62,575 nucleotides of DNA from JBIKLM01 sp044375105 (GTDB lineage Bacteria > Planctomycetota > UBA1135 > GCA-002686595): the NCBI GenBank assembly GCA_044375105.1, contig JBILNK010000004.1, positions 1 through 62,575 of the forward strand. The letters are read 5' to 3'. Below are positions 51,248-62,575 of the stretch, in pieces. Within the stretch, counting starts at the first letter, position 1. Each line of letters opens with the position of its first letter. A program made the translations under genes and the position numbers. The notes beneath the pieces are model-generated. The model was not told the DNA's origin, ran no database searches, and saw nothing but the letters and a program-made list of their open reading frames with translations.

Positions 51248-51867
51248 CGGCCCTCCCCCGACAGCAGCCGGGCGGTCTTGATCACGTAGCCGATGCCCGA
51301 ACCCAAGCTCGCCAGCAGGGTCGCCCAGACCGAGACGTGCGCCAGGTTCGAGAGCCACAGGCGCGGGGTCGGCCCCCAGGCGAAGGCCGGCAGGCCCAGC
51401 ACGATGCCGATCGCCACGCACTGCACCACCAGCTTGAGCTTGCCCCAGCGATCGGCCGGGAAGGCCAGCCCCTGGGCCTCGACGAACCCGCGCAGGCCGG
51501 TCACGAGCAGTTCGCGGGCCAGGACCAAAACGACCACCCAGGCCGGGACGAAGCTGCGGCCGCTCGGCAGGGCCGCCAGGAACACCAGCACGCCGAGCAC
51601 CAGGATCTTGTCCACGAAGGGGTCCGCGATGCGCCCGAAGTGGGTCACGTGGCCGAAGCGACGCGCCAGGTAGCCGTCCAGCCAATCCGTGGCGGCCACG
51701 CCGATGAACAGGAACAGAGCGGCCTGGGCAGCCAGGCCCGGCTCGGGGCTCAGGGCGCCGGTCTCGAAAGCCGCCAGCAGCACGAACAAAGCCAGCGCGC
51801 CCAGGAAGCGCAGCGCGGTGATGCGGTTCGGCCAGTGGGCGAAGACGTGCTCGCGGCGCGCGCTCAT
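51244..51867 (-). CDS. pgsA: CDP-diacylglycerol-glycerol-3-phosphate 3-phosphatidyltransferase
   Basis: Makes phosphatidylglycerophosphate from CDP-diacylglycerol and glycerol 3-phosphate. The 207-residue membrane protein has the CDP-alcohol phosphotransferase signature D-G-x2-A-R-x8-G-x3-D-x3-D, seen as DWLDGYLARRFG then GRIADPFVDK. The N-terminus ANWPNRIT-like segment (HWPNRITALRFLGA) is typical. It lies 20 bp after the rimO stop. The ftsK-rimO-pgsA order is common in bacteria, and here pgpA is added. Confidence 0.95.
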   Translation of the reverse strand: MSARREHVFAHWPNRITALRFLGALALFVLLAAFETGALSPEPGLAAQAALFLFIGVAATDWLDGYLARRFGHVTHFGRIADPFVDKILVLGVLVFLAALPSGRSFVPAWVVVLVLARELLVTGLRGFVEAQGLAFPADRWGKLKLVVQCVAIGIVLGLPAFAWGPTPRLWLSNLAHVSVWATLLASLGSGIGYVIKTARLLSGEGR

Positions 51868-51886
51868 CGGCCTCTCTCCGGCGGGA

Positions 51887-53290
51887 TCAACGCGCCTCCC
51901 TGTCGCCCGGGCGCCCCGCGCGGGCCTTGCCCGGGCGCGGCAGCTCGCAGACCAAATTCATCTGCTCGTCGAGGTCGATCGGCACCACGCTGTGGCGCTG
52001 GCCGACCGCCAGACCGCGGCCGGTGAAGGTGGCCACCAGGTCGACCTCGGGGGCATCCAAGGCGCCGCGCGCCACGGCCATGTGCTCGCCCGGCGCCGCG
52101 CCGGGGTGCAGCTCGTCGATCAGGACCTCGAGCGGCTTGCCGATCAGCGCGCGCTGGCTCTGCTCGAGGACCCGGTCGCGCGCCGCGCGCACGGCCTCGG
52201 CGCGGGCCTCGGCCAGCTCGGCGTCGACGCGTCCCTCCAGCGCGAAGCCGCTGGTGCCCTCTTCCGGGGAATAGGTGAACGTGCCGAGGCGCCCCAGCCC
52301 GTAGGACTCGACGAAGGCCACGGCCTCGGCGGCGTCCTGATCGCTCTCGCCGGGGAAACCCATCAGCAGGGTCGTGCGCAGGGTCAGCCCGGGCACCTCC
52401 TCGCGCAGGCGATCGAGGATGCGCCGCACCTGATCGCCGCTGCCGTGGCGCCGCATGGCGCGCAGCACCGGCGTGGCGATGTGCTGCACCGGGATGTCGA
52501 GGTACGGGAGCACCTTGGGGTGCTCGCGCAGCAGCTCGGTCAAGCGCCAGGGAAAGCGGTTGGGGTAGGCGTACATGACCCGCAGGCGCTGATCGCCGGG
52601 CAGGTCCGCCAGGGCCGCCACCAGGTCGGGCAGCTCGAGCTCCCACTCGCGGCCCCAGGCGGTCGAGTCCTCGGCCACCAGCACCAGCTCCTTGACGCCG
52701 TGGGCGATCAGCTCCTGGGCTTCCTCCAAGAGCGCCGGCAACGCCTTGGAGCGGTGCTTGCCGCGCATCACCGGGATCGCGCAAAAGCTGCACTGGTGGT
52801 CGCAGCCGTGGCTGATGCGCAGGTAGGCGTAGGAGCCCGGGGTCGCCAGCAGACGGGAATCCTCGCGCTCCCCGGCGCGCGGCTCGAGGGCCTCCAGGTA
52901 CGCGGGCACCTTCTGGCCCTGGCCGAGCTGGCGCACGGAGCGCGCCAGCGCGCGGTAGTCGCTGATCTCGGCCCACAGGTCGACGTCCGGGAATTCGCGC
53001 AGCAGCGCGCGCTTGTAGCGCTGGACCAAGCAACCGGCGACGACCACGGCGCGCCGCCGCCCCTTGCGCTTCTGGGCCAGCTGCTTCTTGATAGCCCCCA
53101 CGGACTCGGCCCGCGCCGGCCCGATGAACGAGCAGGTGTTGATCACCACCACCTCGCTCTGGTCGATGTCGCCCGTGACCAGCAGCCCCTCCTCGGCCAT
53201 GCGCGCCAGGATCAGCTCGGAGTCGATCAGGTTCCTCGCGCAGCCCAGGTGCACGAGGGCTACGGGGATGGCGGTCTTGGAGGCGGTCAC
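51887..53290 (-). CDS. rimO: Ribosomal protein S12 methylthiotransferase (radical SAM)
   Basis: Methylthiolates an aspartate of ribosomal protein S12. The UPF0004 domain begins VALVHLGCARNLIDSELIL, with further Cys in NTCSFIG and AGCLVQR for the second [4Fe-4S] cluster. The radical-SAM CxxxCxxC has Cys163, Cys167 and Cys170 (CDHQCSFCAIP). A TRAM domain forms the C-terminus. Length from GTG 53290 is 467 residues, close to the family norm; an upstream in-frame ATG (53422) would add a Pro/Ser-rich leader and is less likely. MiaB is the alternative family assignment; neighbours ftsK and pgsA and the ending SVVPIDLDEQMNLVCE favour RimO. Confidence 0.9.
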   Translation of the reverse strand: MTASKTAIPVALVHLGCARNLIDSELILARMAEEGLLVTGDIDQSEVVVINTCSFIGPARAESVGAIKKQLAQKRKGRRRAVVVAGCLVQRYKRALLREFPDVDLWAEISDYRALARSVRQLGQGQKVPAYLEALEPRAGEREDSRLLATPGSYAYLRISHGCDHQCSFCAIPVMRGKHRSKALPALLEEAQELIAHGVKELVLVAEDSTAWGREWELELPDLVAALADLPGDQRLRVMYAYPNRFPWRLTELLREHPKVLPYLDIPVQHIATPVLRAMRRHGSGDQVRRILDRLREEVPGLTLRTTLLMGFPGESDQDAAEAVAFVESYGLGRLGTFTYSPEEGTSGFALEGRVDAELAEARAEAVRAARDRVLEQSQRALIGKPLEVLIDELHPGAAPGEHMAVARGALDAPEVDLVATFTGRGLAVGQRHSVVPIDLDEQMNLVCELPRPGKARAGRPGDREAR

Positions 53291-53625
53291 AGCGGGGGGC
53301 GCGGGGGCCCCGGAGGACCTCGGGGCGGACAGGCAGCCGGAATGCCGGCCTGCGGAGTCTAAGACAAGCGGCCGCCGCGCCGAGCCTGCGGCATCCCCGC
53401 CAGGGGGAGATCGAGCGTCCACAGACGCCGGGCCGATCGTTGGAGCCGCTCACCGAACCGGGCGCGGGGCCAGGGGAGCGTCCGGGCAGGCCCCGTTGCC
53501 GTGCGCTGGGCGCAGCCGGGGCCGAGCAGCCGGGCACCTTCCGCCGCGGCCGCGGGCTGCGCCGACGCCGCGCCGGCGTCCGTCCGGCAGCCCCGGGGTC
53601 CCGGGGAGGCCGTCCGCCGAGCCCC
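53291..53625. other. 335-bp gap between the FtsK-like gene and rimO
   Basis: No credible gene. It may hold a promoter for the rimO-priA cluster, but no clear boxes or terminator were seen. If the alternative ATG 53422 for rimO is used, the gap shrinks to about 200 bp. Confidence 0.35.
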
Positions 53626-55876
<2,251 letters not shown>

Positions 55877-55884
<8 letters not shown>

Positions 55885-58675
55885 CGCGCTCGGCCGAGAT
55901 GGGCTCGGCCCCGTGCATTTCTTCCCAGTCTTCCAGGGTCAGAAGTACCTCGCGGGACTTCGAACCCTTGTGGTTGCCCAGGATCCCCGCTTCGGTCATG
56001 AGGTCGACCAGGCGGGAGGCCCGGGTGTATCCGACGCCGAGGGCGCGTTGCAAGAGCGACGCGGACCCCCGGCGGGACTTCAGGATGATGCGCACCGCCT
56101 CGTCCCACAAGTCGTCCTTGGCGGCGAAATCCTCGTCCTCGCTCCCGCGCGTTTCGCCGCTGGCCGCCTGGATCAGCTCCTGGCTGAAATTGGGGGCGGA
56201 CTCTTGACAGACGAAATCGACGATCGCCTGGAGTTCGTGGTCTTCGACCAGGGCGCCCTGCACGCGCTCGAGCTGGCTGGCCTGGGGCGGGTTGTAGAGC
56301 ATGTCCCCGTAGCCGAGCAGCTTTTCGGCCCCCTGGGCGTCTAGGATCACCCGGGAGTCGATCTTGCTGGCCACGGTGAAGGCGATGCGCGTCGGCAGGT
56401 TGGCCTTGAGCACGCCGGTGATCACGTCCGTGGAGGGGCGCTGGGTGGCGACGATCACGTGGATGCCGACCGCGCGGGACTTCTGGGCCAAGCGCGTGAT
56501 CGCCTGCTCGGCCTCCTTCTTGGAGACCATCATCAGGTCGGCCATCTCGTCGATGATGATCACGATGTAGGGCACGTGCCGCGGGGTGCGCTCCTCGTTG
56601 AAGTCGTCCCCCATGGCCTTGCGCAGTCCCTCTTCGCCGAGCGCGTTGTAGCCCTTGATGTTGCGCACGCCGGCGGTCTTGAACAGGTCGTAGCGCCCCT
56701 CCATCTTCTCGACCGCCCACTCGATCACCCGCGTGGCCTGCTTCATGTCCGTGACCACCGGGCACATCTGGTGCGGCACGTCGGAGTACATCTGCAGCTC
56801 GACCATCTTGGGGTCGACCATGATCATCTGCACGTCGTGGGGCGAGCGCGTCAGCAGCAGGCTGGCGATGATCGTGTTGATGCACACCGACTTGCCCGCT
56901 CCGGTCTGGCCGGCGATCAAGAGGTGCGGCATGCGCGCCAGGTCCTCGACCACGGGCGCGCCCTGGGCGTTGACGCCCAGGAACAGCGGCAAAGCGGCGT
57001 GTTTCTTGTCGTAGGCGTTCTTGTGGATCAGCTCGGAGAGGCGCACCACCCGACGCTTCTCATTGGGCACCTCGATTCCGATGGTCGACTTGCCGGGGAT
57101 CGGGGCGATGGTGCGGATCGAGCGGGCGCGCAGGGCCGCTGCGATTTCCTGGGACAGGGTGGTGACCTTGTTCATGCGCGTGCCGGAAGCGACCTCCAGC
57201 TCGTACATGGTCACGGCGGGGCCCACGGTCGAAGCGCACACCGAGGCGTCGACGCGGAAGGAGCGCAGCACGGCCTCGAGGCGCTCGGCCTCGGCGGCGA
57301 TCGTCTCGGGGTCCTTGCCGCCGGTGTTCGACTTGGCATCGGGGGCCTCGAGCAGATCGAGGGGCGGGAAGCGCCAGGGCCCCGGCGGCGGCGTGGGCGG
57401 GTCGTAGGCCAGCGGGGCGGGCGTCTTGATCGTCTTCTTGAGCTTCTCGCGGGCCGCGGCGCGCTCCTCGGGGGTCGGCTCGCGCAGGTCTCCGCCGACC
57501 TCGGGCTCGAACTCGTCGTCCTCGTCCGCTTCGTCGGCGGAGTCCTCTGCGTCGAACGGATCTTGTTCCTCGTCGTCGAGCTCGGCCTCGGCATCGACCG
57601 GCTCCCAGGCATCCTGCTCTTCGTCCTCCTCGTCGGAGGCGCGCTGGGCCTCCGCGGCGCGCGGTTTGGACTTGGAGCGGCGCCGGGGCTGGGCCAACGG
57701 CGGCTCCTCGGCCTCGTCCTCTTCGGCCTGCTCCGCATCCTCATCCCCCTCGGACTCCACAGCCTGTGCGGCGGCGCGGCCGCGTTTGCCGCTGGCGCTG
57801 CTCTGCCGCCGCCCGACCCGCAGGGCCTCCGCGGCCCCCGCCGGCGCCGCCTCGACGGCCAGATCGGCACCGGTCAGGAACTCCCACCAGCCCCGCGCCA
57901 GGCGCGCCAGGAATCCGAGCAGCGCCGCGCCGATGCCCTCGCCGGCGGTCTCGCGCCGCTCCCTGAGCCAGCCCAGCAAGGCCGTCAGGGCCGGGAAGAA
58001 GGCCCGCTCGGTCGCCAGGGTGAAGGAGGACAGGGCGATCAGCGAGAGCAGGATCCACAGCCCGGGGCGTCCGAATTTCTCGGCCAGGAGGGCCTGACCG
58101 CCCACGTGGTTCGGGCTCGGGCCGATGAACTCCAGGGCGAAGTAGCCCCCCGGCCCATAGGGCAGGTGGTTGTGGGCAGCGCCCCCCGGGCCCAGCCCGG
58201 CCACGAAGCTCGACCCGAGGGCCAGCTGGAGCAGGAAGGCCGAGGAGAACAGGAAAAAGACCCCGCCGATCACCCGCAGCAGCGGGAAGGCCACCGGGCG
58301 CCCCGAAACGGCCACCGCGCCCCAGGAGAAGCCCAGCAGGCACAGCATGTAGCCGGCCCAGCCGATCAGGCTCAGAACCCAGGAGGCCAGGTAGAAGCCC
58401 ACCTGCCCGCCCCAGTTCTTGTCGCCGGCCCAGGGGTCGTCGTAGGGCTGGAAGAAGCTGAACAGGGACAGCCCGAGCCACAGGGACAGGCCGATCAGCA
58501 GCAGCCCGAGCACCTCCTGGAGCTGGGCCCGCGCCCGGTCCTCGAGCTCCCGGCCGCGCACCAGGCTCCAGGCCACCTCCCGCAGCCGCTCGAGCGCCGC
58601 CCACCAACGGGCCGACCCGCCCCGGCCGCGAGACGGGCGCGGCTTGGCCTTGGGCTTGGCGTTCTTCCTGGCCAT
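55877..58675 (-). CDS. ftsK: FtsK/SpoIIIE DNA translocase
   Basis: Pumps chromosome DNA through the division septum and activates XerCD at dif. The 932-residue protein has four N-terminal membrane segments (about 54-74, 93-117, 130-152, 204-222). An acidic, low-complexity linker (about 300-400) follows, then the RecA-like motor with Walker A AGQTGAGKSVCIN (Lys595) and Walker B IIIDEMADLM (Asp709). VIVATQRPSTDVITG and FTVASKIDSRVILD are characteristic. The C-terminal gamma winged helix (about 865-925, RGSASLLQRALGVGYTRASR) binds KOPS-type DNA. It is the first gene of the minus-strand cluster and overlaps the motorless FtsK-like gene. ATG 58675 gives a Lys/Arg-rich N-terminus typical of FtsK. 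Confidence 0.97.
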
Positions 58676-59271
58676 GACGGGACGGCTGCGAGCGGTGAGG
58701 TCGGCGGGATCCGTTCACCGGCGAATCCGGCGCACGACCTCCATTCAACCGCACCACCCCTCGGCGTACCAGCGTCCCCCTCCAGCCCGCCCGCACGGAA
58801 GCCAGCGCTCCCCCACAGCCCAGGATTGGGAAGCACCGCCCCCCCAAAGCCCCTGCGCTTCCGTCCCAGCATCCATCATGGCATCAGCAGCCGAGCCGTG
58901 CGAGATTCTCGACGCTGCCTCCGCGGTGCCTGCGACGCGGCGCGGACAAGGCGCTGTCGGCGACCTCTGGCATTCGCCGACAGGACTGAAATCAGCAGCG
59001 CGGCCGAGCCCGGACCGGGAAGGACAACTCGCCAGGGGCAAGGGACTCAGCCGTTTCGGACCGGGGCGAGACGAGGCGGGCAAGGCCTGCGCGCTCGAGC
59101 GGCTCACGCCGGATCACGACTTCGGCTGCGGCGGGTTGCCGGTGCGAGCGGCGCTTCGGGCGGGCGGCGGGCCTTCGCGGGTCGGATCGGGCGAGCTCGC
59201 CGGGGGCGGGGTCGGCGCGGGCGAGCTCGCCGGGGATGGGGTTGCCGAGGGTCGCAGGTCCCCGAGAGGGG
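58676..59271. other. 596-bp gap upstream of ftsK
   Basis: No gene is supported. Its left part should hold the ftsK promoter; no box pair was convincing. Its right end contains the palindrome-bearing repeat at 59164-59240, beyond the stop of the secreted-protein gene. Confidence 0.4.
59164..59240. repeat. Palindrome-containing repeat element, copy 1
   Basis: About 77 bp with two copies of the perfect palindrome GGCGAGCTCGCC (59190-59201 and 59220-59231). A near-identical copy lies at 60629-60706. It sits just beyond the secreted-protein gene, so it could be the 3' flank duplicated with that gene or an independent REP-like element. Confidence 0.7.
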
Positions 59272-60264
59272 TCAGGGCGAGATCGTGGCACTGAGGCCAT
59301 TGCTGAGGGCCACGGTCAGGTTCGGACCCACGAGGCCGCCGGCGACGCCTTGCAGCAGGACGGTCTTGCCGATCAGGCTGGGCTGGCTCGGGATCGACAG
59401 GGGCAGGGCCGCGGAGCCGCCGGAGAGGGCGGCGCTCGAAACCACGAACTCGCTGCCCGGGGCGAAGAGCAGCTCTCCGATGCCGGGCAGGAACAGGCCG
59501 CAGCCAGCCCCGTCGACCGCCGGCACGCCGACCAGGCACAGGGCCACGCCATCGGGCAGGGTCGGGCTCGACAGGCTGAGCTGGGTCGCGGTGCCGGGGG
59601 TCAGCTTGATCGCGCTGGCCGACAGGCTGGCCGGATTGAGGACGCAGCCCGGCAGGTTGGTGATGCTGGCGAGTTCGAAACTCACCGAGTAGATGCGGCC
59701 GACGAAGCCCTGGCCGTCGAGGGCCGTGCCGCCGGTGCCGTATTGCTTGCCCAGCTCGGCAGCCTGGTTTCCGGACACGTAGGACCAAAGATCCGTGGTC
59801 AGGTCGTACCCCGAGAAATCGACCACGCCGCCGTAGCCCGAGTCCGGCACCAGGCTCGAGCCGTTCAGCGTGTAGCCCCGGTGGGTGAAGCCGATCGTGT
59901 ACTGCTTGCCTGCTGCAAGGTCCGGGGAGCCGACCAGGGTCTGGAAATCGTGGGCTTGGAACCCCTGGCTGGTCGCGTTGCGCGAGGTGCCGATGGCGAC
60001 CACCTTCCACCCTTGGGCCGCCGTCTGCTCGAACAAGAGCGGCGTCACCTTGGCGTTGCCGACGGTCTCGTTGTTGAAGAAGGACCAGCGCTCGATGCGC
60101 CCCGGGCCCACCAGGGGCTGGGTAACGCCCCGATAGATGTAGGTCAGCCCGGTGGAGGTGTCGTCGATCGCGCGGTCGATCACCGGGCTGCCGCAGATGA
60201 CCTGGGACAGGGCCGGCGCGGTGAGGGTCAGGAGCAACACAGAGGTCGAGAGCAGGCGCTGCAT
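59272..60264 (-). CDS. Secreted protein of unknown function (planctomycete-type)
   Basis: A 330-residue protein with signal peptide MQRLLSTSVLLLTLTAPALS. The mature part is beta-rich. It starts VICGSPVIDRAIDDTSTGLT and contains an about 140-residue N-terminal jelly-roll-like segment that mentions an envelope of strands (VGPGRIERWSFFNNE, KQYTIGFTHRGY). The C-terminal half (CVLNPASLSASAI to SLIGKTVLLQGVAGG) resembles a repeated domain often seen at the C-terminus of exported proteins in some Planctomycetota; this is from memory. There is no lipobox or catalytic motif. A truncated near-copy of its 5' end lies at 60706-60799. It is divergent from the stub at 60559. Function unknown. Confidence 0.75.
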   Translation of the reverse strand: MQRLLSTSVLLLTLTAPALSQVICGSPVIDRAIDDTSTGLTYIYRGVTQPLVGPGRIERWSFFNNETVGNAKVTPLLFEQTAAQGWKVVAIGTSRNATSQGFQAHDFQTLVGSPDLAAGKQYTIGFTHRGYTLNGSSLVPDSGYGGVVDFSGYDLTTDLWSYVSGNQAAELGKQYGTGGTALDGQGFVGRIYSVSFELASITNLPGCVLNPASLSASAIKLTPGTATQLSLSSPTLPDGVALCLVGVPAVDGAGCGLFLPGIGELLFAPGSEFVVSSAALSGGSAALPLSIPSQPSLIGKTVLLQGVAGGLVGPNLTVALSNGLSATISP

Positions 60265-60558
60265 GGGGAGCGTGGGTTTGGGGTGCTGAGCGGTTCCAAG
60301 AAGTGAATCCGCGGCAGCGGTGCCGTGTCTCGCGCTGCCGCCGGAATGCGGGCAGAACGGCCTCGGGCTCCAAAGCCCCCCCTGCTGGGGGCCGGAGCAC
60401 GGGCCCGGGCCGGCCAGCGGCCAGCCCTCGAAGCGAGGCGCTCGCTGGATCGGCCGGTCGCAGGCCCCGCCCGGGGCGAGCCCCAGGGCCTCGACGGGAG
60501 CCCCGCGATCGGTTCCCCTTGGGCCGGCGGAAACGCCCCGCCCTCGCTTCGCGGCCCC

Positions 60559-60630
60559 ATGCGACCCGTCCCCCGCTGGCTCCTGGCCCTGCCGCCGCTC
60601 CTCTTGGTGCTGTACCTGCTCTTCGGAGGG
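60559..60630 (+). pseudogene. 5' stub of a paralogue of the 61.2-kb gene
   Basis: About 24 codons, MRPVPRWLLALPPLLLVLYL, match the anchor segment of the gene starting at 61170 (RLLLALPLLLLGLYL). Similarity then stops at the palindromic repeat, so only the start of the gene remains. It is divergent from the intact secreted-protein gene by 294 bp. Confidence 0.6.
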
Positions 60631-60706
60631 GCGGCGGGCCTTCGCGGGTCGGATCGGGCAGCTCGCCGGAGGCGGGGTCGGAGCGGGCGAGCTCGGCGGG
60701 GATGGG
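60629..60706. repeat. Palindrome-containing repeat element, copy 2
   Basis: About 78 bp nearly identical to 59164-59240 (small base changes and one deletion that breaks the first palindrome). It lies exactly between two truncated genes, marking the join where gene bodies were lost. Confidence 0.7.
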
Positions 60707-60799
60707 GCGGTCGATCATCGGGCTGCCGCAGGTGACCTGGGACAAGGCCGGCGCAGACATAGCCAGGAGCAACACAGAGGTCGAGAGCAGGCGCTGCAT
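60706..60799 (-). pseudogene. 5' stub of a paralogue of the secreted-protein gene
   Basis: About 31 codons from ATG 60799 read MQRLLSTSVLLLAMSAPALS and on to VTCGSPMIDRPI, close to the intact gene at 59272-60264. Homology then ends and the repeat element begins. The gene body is absent, so this is a remnant. Confidence 0.75.
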
Positions 60800-61169
60800 A
60801 TCGGTGGGGTCGGATCGAAGCCGGTCGGGACGCGTCCTGGGTAGAAGTCCGCGCCCGAGCCCGGGCGTCTCGCAGCGACTGCCTGCGGGGCCGAAAAAAC
60901 GGCGCTTCAGGAAATCGTGTGGGTGCCTGAGGCGGTGCAGGGCACGGCTCTGCTCCTGGCTCTGGACCTCCAGGGCCTCGGCGGAATTCCCTGACGTGGG
61001 TCTGCGGGCTTCCCGGAGAGTCGCGGGGCTCCGTTGCCCACACGATTCCCCGCAGCCCCGAAAAAACCTGCCCCAGGCCGGGATCCCGCTCGACAGCCGC
61101 GCGCCCCGGGATTCTGCTGGAGGCTCCCTGGGGGCCGTGCCGCGCTGCCCGCTCGGCCCGATCCGACCG
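60800..61169. other. 370-bp gap before the last gene
   Basis: No gene is supported. It contains a small GCCG-A6-CGGC hairpin near 60892-60905. It corresponds to the divergent promoter region of the duplicated gene pair. Confidence 0.35.
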
Positions 61170-62575
61170 ATGAAGAACCGCGCTCGCCTGCTGCTGGCCC
61201 TGCCGTTGCTGCTCCTCGGGCTGTATCTGGCCCTGCGGCCTACGCCGCGCGCCGCTGAGAAACCGGCGGCAGAGGCGCCCGCGGCAGAGCCTGCGCGGGG
61301 CCCTGACGCCGCGGACCTGGAGCTCTTCTCCGCCGGCCGGGCCGCGGCCTTGCCGCCCGAGCCCGAGCGGGATGCGGCACCCGTGGAGGCAGCGGAAGTC
61401 CGACCGGTGCCGGCGCTCGCCGCCCCGATCCTGCTCAGCGGCAGCCTGCGCTGTGTGGACTCGAACGGCCTGCAACTGCCGGACGTCGATGTGGAGCTGG
61501 CCGTGGTACTGACCCGCGCCGACGGCGGGGAGCGGCGGGAGACGGCGGTGCGCGCCGGGCGCTGGTCGCTGGAGGTCGAGCAGGGCACAGCCTTCGATCA
61601 GGTGCGCTTCGGGCCCCTGCTGCGCCTCGGAAGGGTGTGCGCGGCAATCGACCCTGCGGACAGCGTTCCCTTCCCGCCGGCTGGCCCCATCGACCTGGTC
61701 TACCGGGTCCCCGAGGCCCTGACGCTGCATGTGTTCTGCGCCGAGACCGGCCGCGAGCTGAGCGACGTCTGGCTGACCCGGGACAACTCCGGAGGGTTCG
61801 GCGCCGGGGGCCATCCGGGCGCCGAGCCGCTCCAGGCGGTGATCCAGCGCGGGCTGGCTTCGCCGATCGATGCCACCCAGCTCGACTGGTATCCCCGCAA
61901 GCAACCCTGGAATGTGGGCCATAGCCTGCCGTTGCTCGCAGCTGGGCCGGAGCACGCCTGGGGCCGCATCAGCCTGCCGCTCTACGACGGGGGCAGCCAC
62001 CGCATCGACCTCGAGCGCGCAGCCGAGCTCGCGGTGGATGTGCAGGGCTTCCTCACGCCCGGCGTGGACGTGCGCCTGCGGCTCTACCGCAAGGGGAACG
62101 ACGAAGGCCCCTGGATCGACCAAAAGCTCGACGCGGCCGGCCGGCAACACTTCCGCCAGCTCCCCCCGGGCCCTTGGAGCGTGTGCGCCGAGATCGGGTC
62201 CTGGTACCAGTTCCCCGAGCAGCTGGCGGTGCAGTCGGTCGAACTGTCCGTCGGAGCGCAGAGCGCCGTGCGCCTCGAGCTGCCGGCCCAGGACGCGCTG
62301 GTGCTGGGGCGGATCGAGGGCAGCGTGCGCTGGCCCCCGGGCTGGGAGCCGAGCTCCAACGGAAACCTCTGGCTCGTTCCCCTGGCGGGCTCGGGTCGAG
62401 GGCCGCAGGGCATCCAGATGCACCGGCTGGACCCGCAGCCGGCCGCGCCGGAGGGAGCCTTCGCGGCCTCGTTCTCGATCGAGAACCTCGAGGTGGGACG
62501 CTACCACCTCCAGGTGGTGCCGAGCTGGGCCTCGTTCCTGCTCGATGTGGCCGCCCTGCCCGGCCCCGCTGTGCG
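61170..62575 (+). CDS. Membrane-anchored or secreted beta-rich protein, C-terminus beyond window
   Basis: Open from ATG 61170 to the window end (at least 468 codons). An N-terminal hydrophobic segment (RLLLALPLLLLGLYLALRP, residues 5-23) is a signal peptide or anchor. A Pro/Ala/Glu-rich linker (about 25-90) follows, then beta-sandwich repeats such as SGSLRCVDSNGLQLPDVDVE, LTLHVFCAETGRELSDVWL and RIEGSVRWPPGWEPSSNG. These fit carboxypeptidase-regulatory-like or Ig-like extracellular modules. No catalytic motif is seen in the visible part. The 5' stub at 60559 shows that a paralogue existed alongside it. Function unknown. Confidence 0.8.
   Translation, partial: MKNRARLLLALPLLLLGLYLALRPTPRAAEKPAAEAPAAEPARGPDAADLELFSAGRAAALPPEPERDAAPVEAAEVRPVPALAAPILLSGSLRCVDSNGLQLPDVDVELAVVLTRADGGERRETAVRAGRWSLEVEQGTAFDQVRFGPLLRLGRVCAAIDPADSVPFPPAGPIDLVYRVPEALTLHVFCAETGRELSDVWLTRDNSGGFGAGGHPGAEPLQAVIQRGLASPIDATQLDWYPRKQPWNVGHSLPLLAAGPEHAWGRISLPLYDGGSHRIDLERAAELAVDVQGFLTPGVDVRLRLYRKGNDEGPWIDQKLDAAGRQHFRQLPPGPWSVCAEIGSWYQFPEQLAVQSVELSVGAQSAVRLELPAQDALVLGRIEGSVRWPPGWEPSSNGNLWLVPLAGSGRGPQGIQMHRLDPQPAAPEGAFAASFSIENLEVGRYHLQVVPSWASFLLDVAALPGPAV

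Noticed and set aside
58745..59107. A 120-codon minus-strand frame upstream of ftsK
   Set aside because: No family, no convincing ribosome-binding site, and composition typical of non-coding GC-rich DNA; it probably lies over the ftsK promoter region.

Overview
This window is very GC-rich and gene-dense and almost certainly comes from a Planctomycetota chromosome, probably a deep-branching, poorly studied clade. The main evidence is two overlapping gene pairs of the planctomycete cytochrome-c (PSCyt/DUF1549/DUF1553) plus DUF1501 type at 21.9-26.7 kb and 33.4-38.2 kb. Supporting evidence is a DUF2231/cytochrome-c/LRR protein, a secreted protein family near 60 kb, and many Ala/Ser/Pro-rich or acidic linkers. 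No rRNA, tRNA, CRISPR array, transposase, integrase or phage gene was seen.

Layout. 0-2.4 kb: terminator of an upstream gene, then a DUF255/thioredoxin lipoprotein gene broken by an internal deletion and frameshift. 2.5-10 kb: a TetR repressor, an RND adaptor lipoprotein, and one reading frame encoding an RND pump fused to its outer-membrane channel; the repressor and adaptor promoters share an operator. 10.4-12.9 kb: an SDR oxidoreductase, a convergent folE-queD pterin pair and a small ferredoxin. 13.4-19.6 kb: a secreted EF-hand protein with peptide repeats, then S41 protease, tsaD, carA and a GDSL-type hydrolase. 19.8-21.8 kb: a hybrid sensor kinase. 21.9-28 kb: first PSCyt/DUF1501 pair and a heptosyltransferase-like GT9. 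28.4-31.4 kb: both glyoxylate-shunt genes. 31.8-33.1 kb: two small lipoproteins. 33.4-40.7 kb: second PSCyt/DUF1501 operon with a third gene fusing membrane, cytochrome-c, LRR and propeller regions. 41-45 kb: Gfo/Idh/MocA oxidoreductase, SLC5 symporter and hexose-phosphate mutarotase, probably sugar handling, with simple-repeat DNA before and after the oxidoreductase. 45.4-45.7 kb: a 44-codon ORF with an exceptionally complete Shine-Dalgarno and its own terminator.

45.8-58.7 kb is a long minus-strand cluster. Read in the direction of transcription it is ftsK, a motorless FtsK-like protein (four membrane segments, a huge polyacidic linker and an FtsK gamma-like winged helix but no ATPase), rimO, pgsA, pgpA, a HAMP/SpoIIE-type phosphatase with altered metal residues, a MazG-like gene and priA. 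It joins chromosome segregation, membrane lipid synthesis, ribosome modification and replication restart, and the motorless FtsK-like gene is the most unusual item here.

58.7-62.6 kb: a divergent pair of secreted or anchored protein genes that appears to have been duplicated. The middle copies have collapsed to 5' stubs beside a shared palindromic repeat; the last gene runs off the window.

A recurring theme is simple-sequence expansion (9-, 12-, 13- and 15-bp units and acidic trinucleotide runs) inside otherwise conserved genes and between genes.
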